NCBI RefSeq assembly: GCF_001693485.1
Contig: NZ_MAXC01000051.1
Span: 248,001-312,000, forward strand
DNA: 64,000 nucleotides
Reading direction: 5' to 3'
Source of the DNA: Bradyrhizobium sp. LMTR 3
GTDB lineage: Bacteria > Pseudomonadota > Alphaproteobacteria > Rhizobiales > Xanthobacteraceae
Under the pieces are notes generated by a model. That model was not told where the DNA came from. It was given only the letters and a program-made list of their open reading frames with translations, and ran no database searches. The translations under genes and the position numbers were made by a program. The first letter of the stretch is position 1. Every line of letters begins with the position of its first letter. Positions 25,777 to 34,010 of the stretch are shown piece by piece.

Positions 25777-25854
25777 GCGCGTAACTCCACTCTATATTCT
25801 TCGACCTCTGCCCGCTGGCGCGGGGCGAGGGAGCGATAGAGCCTGCCATTCGGC

Positions 25855-28203
25855 TTATTCGGCTGCAAGCGGCTTTGTCGCCTCGGCCTTCAGCTCGGCG
25901 CGGGTTTTCGGTTTAGCCTTAACCTTGAGCTCCTCGAAATCCTGCCGGTCGCGTACGCTGTTGCGGAAAATTTGTTCCTTGCCGGGGAGATATTGCGGCG
26001 GACAGGCAATGTCGGCGCCATACCAGGCCGCAGCCCGCATCGTGAAGGACGGATCAACCAGATGCGGCCGGGCGAGCGCGACGAGATCGGCACGACCGGC
26101 GGCCAGTATCGTGTTGACCTGGTCTGCGGTGGTGATGTTCCCGACGCACATGGTCGCAACGCGGGCCTCGTTCCGGACCTGATCGGAGAACGGCGTCTGG
26201 AACATCCGGCCATAGATCGGCTGCGCGTCGCGCACAGTCTGGCCCGTGGAGACATCGACAAGATCGACGCCGGCTTCGGCGAACGCGCGCGCGATCGCGA
26301 CCGCGTCATCGCCGGTGATGCCGCCCGCCGCCCAGTCGGTCGCCGAGATGCGAACCGACATTGGCTTGTGCACCGGCCACGCCGCGCGCATCGCCTCGAA
26401 CACCTCCAGCGGATAGCGCAGCCGGTTGGCGAGCGTGCCGCCATACTCGTCGGTCCGCTGGTTGGTCAGCGGCGAAATGAAACTCGCCAGCAGATAGCCA
26501 TGGGCGCAGTGCAGTTCCAGCATGTCGAAGCCGCAGGCCACGCCGCGCAAGGTGGCCGCCACGAATTCTTCCCTAACGCCGTCCATCGCGGCGCGATCCA
26601 TTTCGCGCGGCACCTGGCTGTCGGGGAAGTAGGGCAACGGAGACGCCGAGATCGTGTCCCAGCCGCCCTGCTCCAGCGGCCGATCCATGCCCTCCCACAT
26701 CAATTTGGTTGCGCCCTTGCGGCCGGCGTGACCGAGCTGCAGGCAAATCTTTGCCGCCGAATTGGCGTGGACGAAATCGACGATGCGCGTCCAGGCGGCC
26801 TGCTGCTCGTCGGTCCACAGACCGGTGCAGCCCGGTGTGATGCGGGCGTCGCGGCCGACGCAGGTCATCTCGGTGAAGATCAATCCCGCGCCGCCGATCG
26901 CGCGCGAGCCGTAATGCACCAGATGGAAATCGCCGGGCACGCCGTCTTTCGCCGAATACATGCACATCGGCGACACCACCGCGCGGTTCGCGACTTCCAT
27001 CTCGCGCAGCCTGAGCGGCTGGAACATCGGCGCCACCGGCTCGTCGATATCGACGTCAAAGCCTTTGGCGCGTACCTGCTTCGCAAACACCTTGTCGACC
27101 TCGCGGACGAACTCCGGCGCGCGCAGCGTGAGGTTATCGTAGGTGATCGCCTTGGCGCGGGTCATGACGCCGAACGCGAACTGCACGGGATCGAAATCCC
27201 AGAAGCGGTCGACGTGCTCGAACCAGACCAGCGACACGTCGGCGGCGTGCTGGGTCTTCTCGACCTCCTCGCGCCGCCCCTGCTCGTAGGTCTGCAACGC
27301 GGCGTCGACGGTCGGCGCCTGCGCCATGGCGTCGGCGAGCGCAATCGCGTCTTCCATCGCGAGCTTGGTGCCGGAGCCGATCGAGAAATGCGCGGTCGCC
27401 TTGGCGTCGCCGAGCAGCACCATGTTGTCCTTGATCCAGCGCTGGCTTCGGATCATCGGAAAATTGCGCCACATCGAGCGGTTGATCAGCAGCGGATGGC
27501 CGTCGAGGAACCAGCCGAAGATTTCGGCCATGCGATCGGCGGACTCACGTTCGCTGAGGCCTTCGAGGCCGGCGCGGTGGAAGGTTTCGGCGTCGGTCTC
27601 GAAGATCCACGTCGAGCGCCCCGCCTCGTATTGATAGGCATGCGCGATGAACGGCCCCCACTCTGTCTCCTGGAAGATGAAGGTGAAGGCGTCGAGCGGC
27701 CGGGTCGAGCCCATCCAGGCGAATTTGTTGGAACGCAAGTCGATCTGCGGCTGGAAATGCTCGATGTGCTTGTCGCGGAAGCGGCTGTTGATGCCGTCGG
27801 CGAGCACGATGAGATCGGTGTCGGCGAAACGGGCTTCGTCGTCGATATCGGTTTCGAACAGCAATGTGACCCCGAGTTCGCGGGCACGCTCCTGCAGGAT
27901 CAACAGCAGCGTGCGGCGCGAGCAGCCGCAAAAGCCGTTGCCGCCGACGCGGTGGACGGTGCCGCGGAAATGCACGGCGATGTCGTCCCAATAGGCGAAT
28001 TCCTGGGTGATGCGGCGATAGCTCGGCGGATCGTATCTTTCGAAATTATCCAGCGTGGCGTCGGAGAACACGACGCCGAAGCCGAACGTGTCGTCGGCGC
28101 GGTTGCGCTCATAGACGGTGATCTCGGCCTGCGGCCGCTGCTTCTTCAAGAGGATCGCGGCATAGAGACCGGCCGGTCCGCCGCCGATGATCGCGATCTT
28201 CAT
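25855..28203 (-). CDS. abmA: 2-aminobenzoyl-CoA monooxygenase/reductase (fused)
   Basis: A 782-residue fusion. Residues 1-380 form a class A flavin monooxygenase (GGGPAGLYAA at the N-terminus, GDAKATAHFSIGSG as the GD motif). Residues 390-760 form an Old-Yellow-Enzyme-type reductase (SPMCMYSA, then HGYLLASFISPLTNQRTDEYGG). This architecture belongs to 2-aminobenzoyl-CoA monooxygenase/reductase of Azoarcus evansii, which hydroxylates and then dearomatises the ring; the same architecture is also annotated as salicylyl-CoA 5-hydroxylase. Proximity of kynU and the ligase favours the aminobenzoyl-CoA role. An operator copy lies 36-60 bases upstream of the start. Confidence 0.9.
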   Translation of the reverse strand: MKIAIIGGGPAGLYAAILLKKQRPQAEITVYERNRADDTFGFGVVFSDATLDNFERYDPPSYRRITQEFAYWDDIAVHFRGTVHRVGGNGFCGCSRRTLLLILQERARELGVTLLFETDIDDEARFADTDLIVLADGINSRFRDKHIEHFQPQIDLRSNKFAWMGSTRPLDAFTFIFQETEWGPFIAHAYQYEAGRSTWIFETDAETFHRAGLEGLSERESADRMAEIFGWFLDGHPLLINRSMWRNFPMIRSQRWIKDNMVLLGDAKATAHFSIGSGTKLAMEDAIALADAMAQAPTVDAALQTYEQGRREEVEKTQHAADVSLVWFEHVDRFWDFDPVQFAFGVMTRAKAITYDNLTLRAPEFVREVDKVFAKQVRAKGFDVDIDEPVAPMFQPLRLREMEVANRAVVSPMCMYSAKDGVPGDFHLVHYGSRAIGGAGLIFTEMTCVGRDARITPGCTGLWTDEQQAAWTRIVDFVHANSAAKICLQLGHAGRKGATKLMWEGMDRPLEQGGWDTISASPLPYFPDSQVPREMDRAAMDGVREEFVAATLRGVACGFDMLELHCAHGYLLASFISPLTNQRTDEYGGTLANRLRYPLEVFEAMRAAWPVHKPMSVRISATDWAAGGITGDDAVAIARAFAEAGVDLVDVSTGQTVRDAQPIYGRMFQTPFSDQVRNEARVATMCVGNITTADQVNTILAAGRADLVALARPHLVDPSFTMRAAAWYGADIACPPQYLPGKEQIFRNSVRDRQDFEELKVKAKPKTRAELKAEATKPLAAE

Positions 28204-28238
28204 CTACCGCCTCCGAAACAGGCTGTCGGGCTAGTTCC

Positions 28239-28263
28239 GAATTACTTTAAGCCTAAAATAATT
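28239..28263. promoter_or_regulatory. Operator copy 5 (monooxygenase/reductase promoter)
   Basis: AATTACTTTAAGCCTAAAATAATT in part (28240-28263) is an imperfect palindrome with CTTTAAGCCTAAAAT core. It is the closest match to the ligase copy and is placed where it would overlap a core promoter. Confidence 0.75.
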
Positions 28264-28292
28264 TTTCGGCAAGCCTCTTGCCACACCCTCCG

Positions 28293-28392
28293 TCCTCATC
28301 CTGAGGAGCGGCCTCTTGGCCGCGTCTCGAAGGATGGGCCACGGGCCTGCATGGTTCGAGACAGCGCTAACGCGCCTCCTCACCATGAGGGG
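28293..28392. repeat. Dispersed palindromic repeat (CTCATCCTGAGGAG type)
   Basis: The block starts with TCCTCATCCTGAGGAGCGGC and ends with GCGCCTCCTCACCATGAGG. It contains GCGTCTCGAAGGATG and CATGGTTCGAGAC as inner partners, so the two halves pair imperfectly. It occupies the space between the hydratase gene and the reductase promoter. I recognise this as a repeat widespread in Bradyrhizobium/Rhodopseudomonas. Confidence 0.8.
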
Positions 28393-28403
28393 ATAAATGG
28401 GCC

Positions 28404-29240
28404 TCAATTCCCCTGAAACACTGGCGTCCGCTTGTTCGAGAACGCCTCGAACGCCCTCGCGAAATCTTCCGTGGTCATGCAGAGCGCCTGCGCCACCGCC
28501 TCGGCCTCGATCGCCTCCTCCACCGACATCGCCCATTCCATCGCCAGCATACGCTTGGTCATGGTGTTGGCGAAGGTGGGTCCTTCCGCAATCTGCTTGG
28601 CCAATAATTGCGCCTGCGGCAGCACTTGTTCCGGGGTGACGATCCTGGAGAAGAAGCCCCATTTCTCGCCCTCCTCCGCGGTCATGAAGCGGCCAGTGTA
28701 GAGCAATTCCGACGCCCGCGATTGCCCGATGATGCGCGGCAGGATCGCGCAGGCGCCCATGTCGCAGCCGGCGAGCCCGACCTTGTTGAACAGGAACGCA
28801 ACCTTGGCGCCCGTCGCGGCAAGGCGCAGATCCGACGCCATGGCGACGATCGCGCCGGCCCCGGCGCAGATGCCTTCGACGGCGGCCACGATCGGTTGCG
28901 GACACGCGCGCATCGCTTTCACCAGGTCGCCGGTCATGCGGGTAAAGGCGGTGAGCCCCTTGGTGTCCATTTGAATCAAGGGACCGATGATCTCGAACAC
29001 GTCGCCGCCGGACGAGAAATTGCCGCCGGCACCGGTCACGACGACGGTCTTGACCTCATCGTCCATCGCGCAGGCGCGGAAAAAGTCCGTGAGTTCGCGA
29101 TAGCTTTCGAAGGTCAGCGGATTCTTTCGCTCAGGACGATTGAGCGTCACCGTGGCGACGCGATCCACGACCGCCAGCACAAAATGTTTCGGCGAATAGT
29201 CGGCCAGCGGCAGCGTGACGGGATTGGCAGGCTTGCTCAT
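28404..29240 (-). CDS. Enoyl-CoA hydratase/isomerase-family protein
   Basis: A 278-residue crotonase-fold enzyme. The oxyanion-hole segment is GGNFSSGGD, and the second loop is AAVEGICAGAGAIVAMASD; the usual catalytic Glu positions are partly changed (GLAGCDMGACAILPR), so isomerase or ring-hydrolase activity is possible. AGGGAG lies before the ATG. It follows the SDR gene by 33 bases. It likely works after the dearomatising reductase in the beta-oxidation-like breakdown of the alicyclic CoA ester. Confidence 0.9.
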   Translation of the reverse strand: MSKPANPVTLPLADYSPKHFVLAVVDRVATVTLNRPERKNPLTFESYRELTDFFRACAMDDEVKTVVVTGAGGNFSSGGDVFEIIGPLIQMDTKGLTAFTRMTGDLVKAMRACPQPIVAAVEGICAGAGAIVAMASDLRLAATGAKVAFLFNKVGLAGCDMGACAILPRIIGQSRASELLYTGRFMTAEEGEKWGFFSRIVTPEQVLPQAQLLAKQIAEGPTFANTMTKRMLAMEWAMSVEEAIEAEAVAQALCMTTEDFARAFEAFSNKRTPVFQGN

Positions 29241-29273
29241 GGGATCTCCCTGAATTGCATTGTCGTTGACCGC

Positions 29274-30035
29274 TCAGACCTCGCCACCGGCAACCGCGAT
29301 GGCCTGTCCGGTGATGGCGCCGGCGCCCTCGCCGCAGAGCCAGAGCACGGTATCAGCTACTTCCGACGGCGCCACGAGACGTCCCTGCGGATTGTGCTTT
29401 GACAACTCCGCGATCGCCTGCTCGCGGCTGCGGCCGGTCTTCTTGATGATGTTGTCGATCGAGCCTTCGAGCAGGTCGGTCTCGGTGAAGCCGGGACAGA
29501 CAGCGTTGACCGTGACACCGCTCTTTGCGGTTTCCAGCGCCAGCGAACGGACGAGACCGATGACGGCATGCTTCGCCGCGCTGTAGGCGCTGACATAAGC
29601 GTAGCCCTTGAGGCCGGCGGTCGATGCGACGGCGACGATCCGGCCGCGGCGGCGCTCCAGCATCCCCGGCAGCACAGCCTGCGTGGCGTGGACCACGCCC
29701 ATGAAATTGACGTCCATCATCCGCTGGAACAGCGCCGCATCGGAGCGGCCGAACGGTGCGGACTCTGCCGCGCCGGCATTGGCAATGAGGATGTCGATCG
29801 GCTGCCGCGCGGCGGCTTCCGCAACGGCCGACTTGACGGAAGCCTGGTCGGCGACGTCAGCGACGGCTGCAAACTGCGCTGCGCCGGACGCAACCGCTTC
29901 ATCCAATGTCGCGCGATTGCGCCCGAGCACTGTTACCGTTGCACCGGCTTTCGACAGCGCCGCCGATATCGCAAGGCCAATGCCCCGCCCGCCGCCGGTG
30001 ACGAGCGCATGGGAGGAACGCGACAATTGGGACAT
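29274..30035 (-). CDS. Short-chain dehydrogenase/reductase (3-hydroxyacyl-CoA dehydrogenase-like)
   Basis: A 253-residue classical SDR. The cofactor motif is TGGGRGIG, NAG marks strand beta-4, and the catalytic set is Ser in VASTAG with Tyr-x3-Lys in SAYSAAKHA. It leads a two-gene unit with the enoyl-CoA hydratase and has an operator copy 30-53 bases upstream. A role as hydroxyacyl-CoA or ring-alcohol dehydrogenase in the lower aminobenzoyl-CoA pathway is inferred. Confidence 0.9.
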   Translation of the reverse strand: MSQLSRSSHALVTGGGRGIGLAISAALSKAGATVTVLGRNRATLDEAVASGAAQFAAVADVADQASVKSAVAEAAARQPIDILIANAGAAESAPFGRSDAALFQRMMDVNFMGVVHATQAVLPGMLERRRGRIVAVASTAGLKGYAYVSAYSAAKHAVIGLVRSLALETAKSGVTVNAVCPGFTETDLLEGSIDNIIKKTGRSREQAIAELSKHNPQGRLVAPSEVADTVLWLCGEGAGAITGQAIAVAGGEV

Positions 30036-30064
30036 CGGTCAAGCCTCCAGGACCAGGGTTCAGC

Positions 30065-30088
30065 ATATATTTTAAACTTCAAGCTTTT
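30065..30088. promoter_or_regulatory. Operator copy 6 (SDR-hydratase promoter)
   Basis: ATATATTTTAAACTTCAAGC and following TTTTGC. Read on the minus strand, CTTGAAGTTTAAAATAT aligns with TTTGAAGCCTATAATAT of the AraC copy. It lies 30-53 bases upstream of the SDR start. Moderate match. Confidence 0.55.
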
Positions 30089-30164
30089 GCAAGGAAGGGG
30101 AATGGATTGCTTCGTCGTTCCGCTCCTCGCAATGATGGGGCAATACCGGAACGCCACAACGATT

Positions 30165-30260
30165 GTCATCCCCGCGAAGGCGGGGATCCAGTACGCCGCG
30201 GCCTATCCGTTCGACCACTGCTGTCTCTGGGATACTGGGTCACCCGCCTTCGCGGGTGAC
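30165..30260. repeat. Palindromic repeat (GTCATCCCCGCGAAGGCGGGGAT type)
   Basis: The left arm GTCATCCCCGCGAAGGCGGG with ATCCAGTA is matched by the right arm ATACTGGGTCACCCGCCTTCGCGGGTGAC. It is a dispersed repeat with internal hairpins in each arm. Confidence 0.8.
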
Positions 30261-30344
30261 GACAACGGAATATGTGTTTGCGATCTCGCGACATGAACTG
30301 CCCGAGGTTTGCTTTCAACTTCCGGCCCTCTCATTCAGCCTGTG

Positions 30345-30434
30345 GGGTGGGCAAAGCGGAAGCGTGCCCGCCATCGAGAAGCGAGCTCGACTATAGATGG
30401 TGGGCACTTCGCTCACGCTCCTTTGCCCACCCTA
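30345..30434. repeat. Palindromic repeat (GGGTGGGCAAAGCG type)
   Basis: GGGTGGGCAAAGCGGAAGCG at the left pairs with CGCTCACGCTCCTTTGCCCACCC at the right, with GTGCCCGCCATC / GATGGTGGGCAC nested inside. It lies just after the CoA-transferase stop and could act as its terminator. Confidence 0.8.
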
Positions 30435-30444
30435 CCCGTTAGTT

Positions 30445-31629
30445 TCAAATAATCCTGTCTCTTCGCAGCGCTGTAATCGCGTCCGCGTCGTAGCCGATGT
30501 CGGCCAGCACGCGATCGGTGTGCTCGCCGAGCGTCGGCGGGCGCGTGACGATTTCACCGGGGGACTCCGACAGCCGCACCGCGGCGCGCGCCACTGGCGC
30601 GGGGTTCGGCAAGCCGGGATAATCGACATCCTGCATGAAGCCGGTGGCGCGGATATGCGGATGCTCCAGCGCCTGTTGCGGGCTCAAGACCGGTCCGGCC
30701 GGGATCATCGCCTGACCGAGCGTATCGACGGCTTGCTGTGTGGTGCGCTCGGCGCACCAGCGCGCCATCCGTTCGCTGATGATCGGTCCGTGGTCGCCGC
30801 GCTTGATGTCGTCGGCAAAGCGGGGATCGCTGAGCCAATGATCCTCGCCCATCAATCTGGCCCAGCGGATGAACAACGGATGGCCGGTGACCTGGCACAG
30901 CACCCAGCCGTCCCTGGTGCGGTAGATGTCGGCGGGCGCCGCGGCCTGGCCGAGATTGCCCGTGGGCACGCGATTGGCTGATATCACCGCCTGCTCGATC
31001 AGCGTCGCGTTGGTGAAGGACAGCGCGGTTGCGAGCAGCGCGCCCTCGACGATCTGTCCGCGCCCGGACTTAGCCCGCTCGATCAGCGCGGCGAGCGTGC
31101 CGAAGGCGCAATGCAGCGCGGTGCCGAAATCGACCCAGTTCACCGCGGCGCGATATGGCGGATCGCCCTTGCCCGTCATGTAGACCGCGCCCGACATCAC
31201 CTGGCCAACGCCGTCGAAGCCGACGCGGTCCGACCATGGCCCAGGCCCACCGAAAGCGGTCGCGGTCGTCAGGATGATGTCCGGCTTGATCGCCTTCAGC
31301 GATTCATAGTCGAGCTTCATCGCGCGCAGCGTCTGCGGCGGCAGGTTGGCGACGACGACGTCTGATGTCGCAACCAGCCGGCGCATCACCTCCTGGCCTT
31401 GCGGCTTCATCGGATCGAGCGTGATGCATTTCTTGTTGCGGTTGACCTGCAGGAACAACGCGCCCTCGCCGCCTTCGCCGACCGGCGCGACGAAACGGTC
31501 CTCGCTGCCGTCGCGTTTTTCCACCCGGATGACTTCCGCACCGAACTCCGCCAGCAATGTCGCGCAATACGGTCCTGCGATATAACGCCCGAAATCGAGG
31601 ACACGAATGCCCTCCAGAACTCCCCCCAT
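30445..31629 (-). CDS. Class III (CaiB/BaiF-family) CoA-transferase
   Basis: A 394-residue family III CoA-transferase. N-terminal LDFGRYIAGPYCATLLAEFGAEVIRVE is diagnostic, the catalytic Asp is probably the one in NWVDFGTALHCAFG, and GLPNPAPV lies near the C-terminus. These enzymes move CoA between acids. Next to the aminobenzoyl-CoA cluster it may activate or recycle a pathway acid, but it lacks a convincing operator copy and might serve an unrelated function. It is transcribed divergently from the DHDPS-family gene. Confidence 0.92.
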   Translation of the reverse strand: MGGVLEGIRVLDFGRYIAGPYCATLLAEFGAEVIRVEKRDGSEDRFVAPVGEGGEGALFLQVNRNKKCITLDPMKPQGQEVMRRLVATSDVVVANLPPQTLRAMKLDYESLKAIKPDIILTTATAFGGPGPWSDRVGFDGVGQVMSGAVYMTGKGDPPYRAAVNWVDFGTALHCAFGTLAALIERAKSGRGQIVEGALLATALSFTNATLIEQAVISANRVPTGNLGQAAAPADIYRTRDGWVLCQVTGHPLFIRWARLMGEDHWLSDPRFADDIKRGDHGPIISERMARWCAERTTQQAVDTLGQAMIPAGPVLSPQQALEHPHIRATGFMQDVDYPGLPNPAPVARAAVRLSESPGEIVTRPPTLGEHTDRVLADIGYDADAITALRRDRII

Positions 31630-31676
31630 CGGTCTTTTTCCCTGTCTGACTGCTCGATTGTGACGAGCCTTCTATC

Positions 31677-32669
31677 ATGTTGATGAATGAGCTGGACGAC
31701 CATACAATCACTGATCCCTTCCAAACGGAACCTCCCCAGATGACCCCGACTGCACAACGGCCCTATCGCGGCGTCTTCCCCGTCGCTCCGACCATCTTCG
31801 ACGATCAGGGGGAGCTTGATCTCGCGGGGCAGCGGCGCTGTATCGATTTCATGATTGACGCCGGCTCGAACGGCCTGTGCATTCTGGCCAACTTCTCCGA
31901 GCAGTTCGTCCTCACCGATGCCGAGCGCGAAACGGTGATGGTTGCGGTGCTGGAGCATGTCGCAGGACGCGTGCCGGTAATCGTGACGACGACGCATTTC
32001 GGCTCGCGCATCTGCGCGGAGCGCAGCCGCCAGGCCCAGGACGCGGGCGCGGCGATGGTGATGATCATGCCGCCGTACCACGGCGCTACGTTCCGCGTGC
32101 CGGAAAGGGCCATTTTCGAATTCTATCGCACCGTCTCCGACGCCATCGACATTCCCATCATGATCCAGGATGCGCCCGTTGCCGGGACGCCGCTTTCGGT
32201 CGACCTGCTGGCGCGCATGGCACGGGAAATTCCGAATATCCGCTATTTCAAGATCGAGGTTCCTATGGCGGCCGCGAAGCTTCGCGATCTGATCGCGGCC
32301 GGCGGCGACAGCATCGAAGGTCCCTGGGACGGCGAGGAAGCGATCACGCTGATGGCCGATCTCGACGCCGGGGCGACCGGCGCCATGACGGGGGGCGGCT
32401 ATCCTGACGGCATCCGGCAGATCATCGATCCGTATCTCGCAAGCCGACGCGAGGAAGCGATGGCAGCCTACGCGCGCTGGCTGCCGCTGATCAATTACGA
32501 GAACCGCCAGTGCGGCTTGCAGGCCGCCAAGATACTGATGAAGGAAGGCGGCGTGATCGGTTCGGACGCGGTTCGTCATCCCCTGCAAAGGGTTCACCCG
32601 GCGGCGCGCGCCGGTCTCATCGAAATCGCCCGCCAGCTCGATCCCGTGGTATTGCGCTGGGGGCGGTAG
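31677..32669 (+). CDS. DHDPS/N-acetylneuraminate-lyase family aldolase or dehydratase
   Basis: A 330-residue (beta/alpha)8 enzyme of the class I Schiff-base family. The Lys of YFKIEVP is the likely imine former. The Tyr found in true dihydrodipicolinate synthases is replaced in the segment IMIQDAPVAGTPLS, so it is not DapA; sugar-acid dehydratases such as 2-keto-3-deoxy-arabonate dehydratase carry a similar QDAP stretch. The start is uncertain: ATG at 31740 would remove 21 unconserved-looking residues. It stands alone between CoA-transferase and the BrkB gene. Confidence 0.85.
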   Translation: MLMNELDDHTITDPFQTEPPQMTPTAQRPYRGVFPVAPTIFDDQGELDLAGQRRCIDFMIDAGSNGLCILANFSEQFVLTDAERETVMVAVLEHVAGRVPVIVTTTHFGSRICAERSRQAQDAGAAMVMIMPPYHGATFRVPERAIFEFYRTVSDAIDIPIMIQDAPVAGTPLSVDLLARMAREIPNIRYFKIEVPMAAAKLRDLIAAGGDSIEGPWDGEEAITLMADLDAGATGAMTGGGYPDGIRQIIDPYLASRREEAMAAYARWLPLINYENRQCGLQAAKILMKEGGVIGSDAVRHPLQRVHPAARAGLIEIARQLDPVVLRWGR

Positions 32670-32789
32670 ATCGCCACCGTCAACCGGCACCGCTCTCCGG
32701 CACTGTATAGCCACCTGCTCATCGCGACTTGATCCAGGAACGTCGCCGCTTCCTGCGCATTAAGGCGTAGAGACGCGGGACGGTTCGTC

Positions 32790-33812
32790 ATGAGCCACTT
32801 GAGTCACCTGCACGAGAAGTCCGAACCAGCCCGGGGCGAGCCGGATACTTCAGCCCCTCCAGGCGATCAGGGCCGCGGCCGCCGCGCGGTGTCTCCGTGG
32901 CAAATTCCCTGGAGAGGATGGAAGGACATCCTGATCAGGACCTACCAGCAGGTCAGCGAAGACCGGCTTCTCGCCGTCGCCGCAGGTGTCGTCTTCTATG
33001 GCCTGCTCGCCCTTTTCCCGGCGATCACCGCCCTCGTCTCATCCTACGCGCTGTTCGCCGATCCAAGTACGATCAACGACCACATGACGATGCTTGCGGG
33101 CATCCTGCCGGAGGGCGCTCTCGGCATCGTCAGAGATCAGGTCGGCCGGGTGCTGGCCCAGGGCGAGGTCAGGCTGGGACTGGCGTTTCTGTTCTCCTTC
33201 CTCCTTGCCGTGTGGAGCGCCAATGGCGGCATCAAGGCGATCATCGATGCGCTCAATGTGGTCTACGACGAGGACGAGAAGCGCGGGTTCTTCAAGCTCA
33301 ACGCGGTTTCCCTCGCACTCACCTTTGGCGGGTTGGTTGCGGTGCTTCTCGCGATCGGCTCCGTGGTCGCACTCCCGATCGTTCTGTCCACCTTCGGACT
33401 CGGCTCCGTGACCGATGCGCTGTTTCGATTCGGACGATGGCCCGTCCTGGTCCTGACGATGCTTTTTGGCCTTGCGGTGCTCTATCGGTTCGGACCAAGC
33501 CGCCGCTCCGCGCAATGGCGCTGGCTGAGCGTCGGCAGCGTGCTTGCAACGCTGACATGGCTTGCGGGATCCGCCTTGCTGTCGTTCTATCTTGCCCATT
33601 ACGCAAATTACGACGCGACCTACGGCTCGCTCGGGGCGGCGATCGGCTTGATGATGTGGATGTGGATGTCGACGATCGTGGTGTTGTTTGGCGCCGAACT
33701 CAATGCGGAGATCGAACATCAGACCGCAGCCGATAGCACGGAGGGCGGAAACAGGCCGCTAGGTCAGCGCGGGGCCACGATGGCCGACACGATCGGAGAG
33801 GCTAAATCATAG
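32790..33812 (+). CDS. YihY/UPF0761 (BrkB-like) inner-membrane protein
   Basis: A 340-residue membrane protein with about six hydrophobic segments and the family N-terminal motif RLLAVAAGVVFYGLLALFPA plus SANGGIKAIIDALNVVYDE. BrkB/YihY proteins were once called RNase BN but are membrane proteins of uncertain function, possibly transport. A Pro/Gly/Arg-rich cytoplasmic N-terminus of about 45 residues and a short hydrophilic tail flank the membrane region. No functional partner is evident. Confidence 0.92.
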   Translation: MSHLSHLHEKSEPARGEPDTSAPPGDQGRGRRAVSPWQIPWRGWKDILIRTYQQVSEDRLLAVAAGVVFYGLLALFPAITALVSSYALFADPSTINDHMTMLAGILPEGALGIVRDQVGRVLAQGEVRLGLAFLFSFLLAVWSANGGIKAIIDALNVVYDEDEKRGFFKLNAVSLALTFGGLVAVLLAIGSVVALPIVLSTFGLGSVTDALFRFGRWPVLVLTMLFGLAVLYRFGPSRRSAQWRWLSVGSVLATLTWLAGSALLSFYLAHYANYDATYGSLGAAIGLMMWMWMSTIVVLFGAELNAEIEHQTAADSTEGGNRPLGQRGATMADTIGEAKS

Positions 33813-33825
33813 GCGCAGCAGCGTA

Positions 33826-33930
33826 ATGTTCCTGTTTTTCTCGAACAGGCTGGGATGTCTTGGCTCGCTGTTACTTTCGGCAGCCGTAACCATCGGCCTG
33901 CTCTTTGCGCTCGGCGTTCTCCGTTTTTGA
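33826..33930 (+). CDS. Very small membrane protein (34 aa, tentative)
   Basis: An ATG-initiated frame encodes 34 residues: a short N-terminus, one hydrophobic segment (GSLLLSAAVTIGLLFALGV) and a terminal Leu-Arg-Phe. It starts 13 bases after the BrkB gene. The ribosome-binding site is weak. A single clean transmembrane helix suggests a real small membrane protein, but chance cannot be excluded. Confidence 0.4.
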   Translation: MFLFFSNRLGCLGSLLLSAAVTIGLLFALGVLRF

Positions 33931-34010
33931 TCGCGGAATTGCGGAGGGCTGAACTGGAAATCAGAGTTGAAGCCACTACATCAAGTGCCCGCTCACATTG
34001 ATTTCCCGCC

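Larger units (their letters stand above)
30036..30444. other. Intergenic region with operator and two stacked repeats
   Basis: No gene is seen in these 409 bases. They hold the SDR operator copy (30065-30088) and two different dispersed palindromic repeats (30165-30260 and 30345-30434) placed in series downstream of the CoA-transferase gene. Confidence 0.7.

Noticed and set aside
25972..28416. Very long plus-strand frame opposite the monooxygenase/reductase gene
   Set aside because: It is a GC-rich antisense shadow of a gene with unmistakable motifs; its composition is Arg/His/Gly-rich and matches no family.
30438..30455. TTAGTTTCAAATAAT resembling half of the island operator
   Set aside because: Only one half-site, and it lies at the 3' end of the CoA-transferase gene, not in a promoter.
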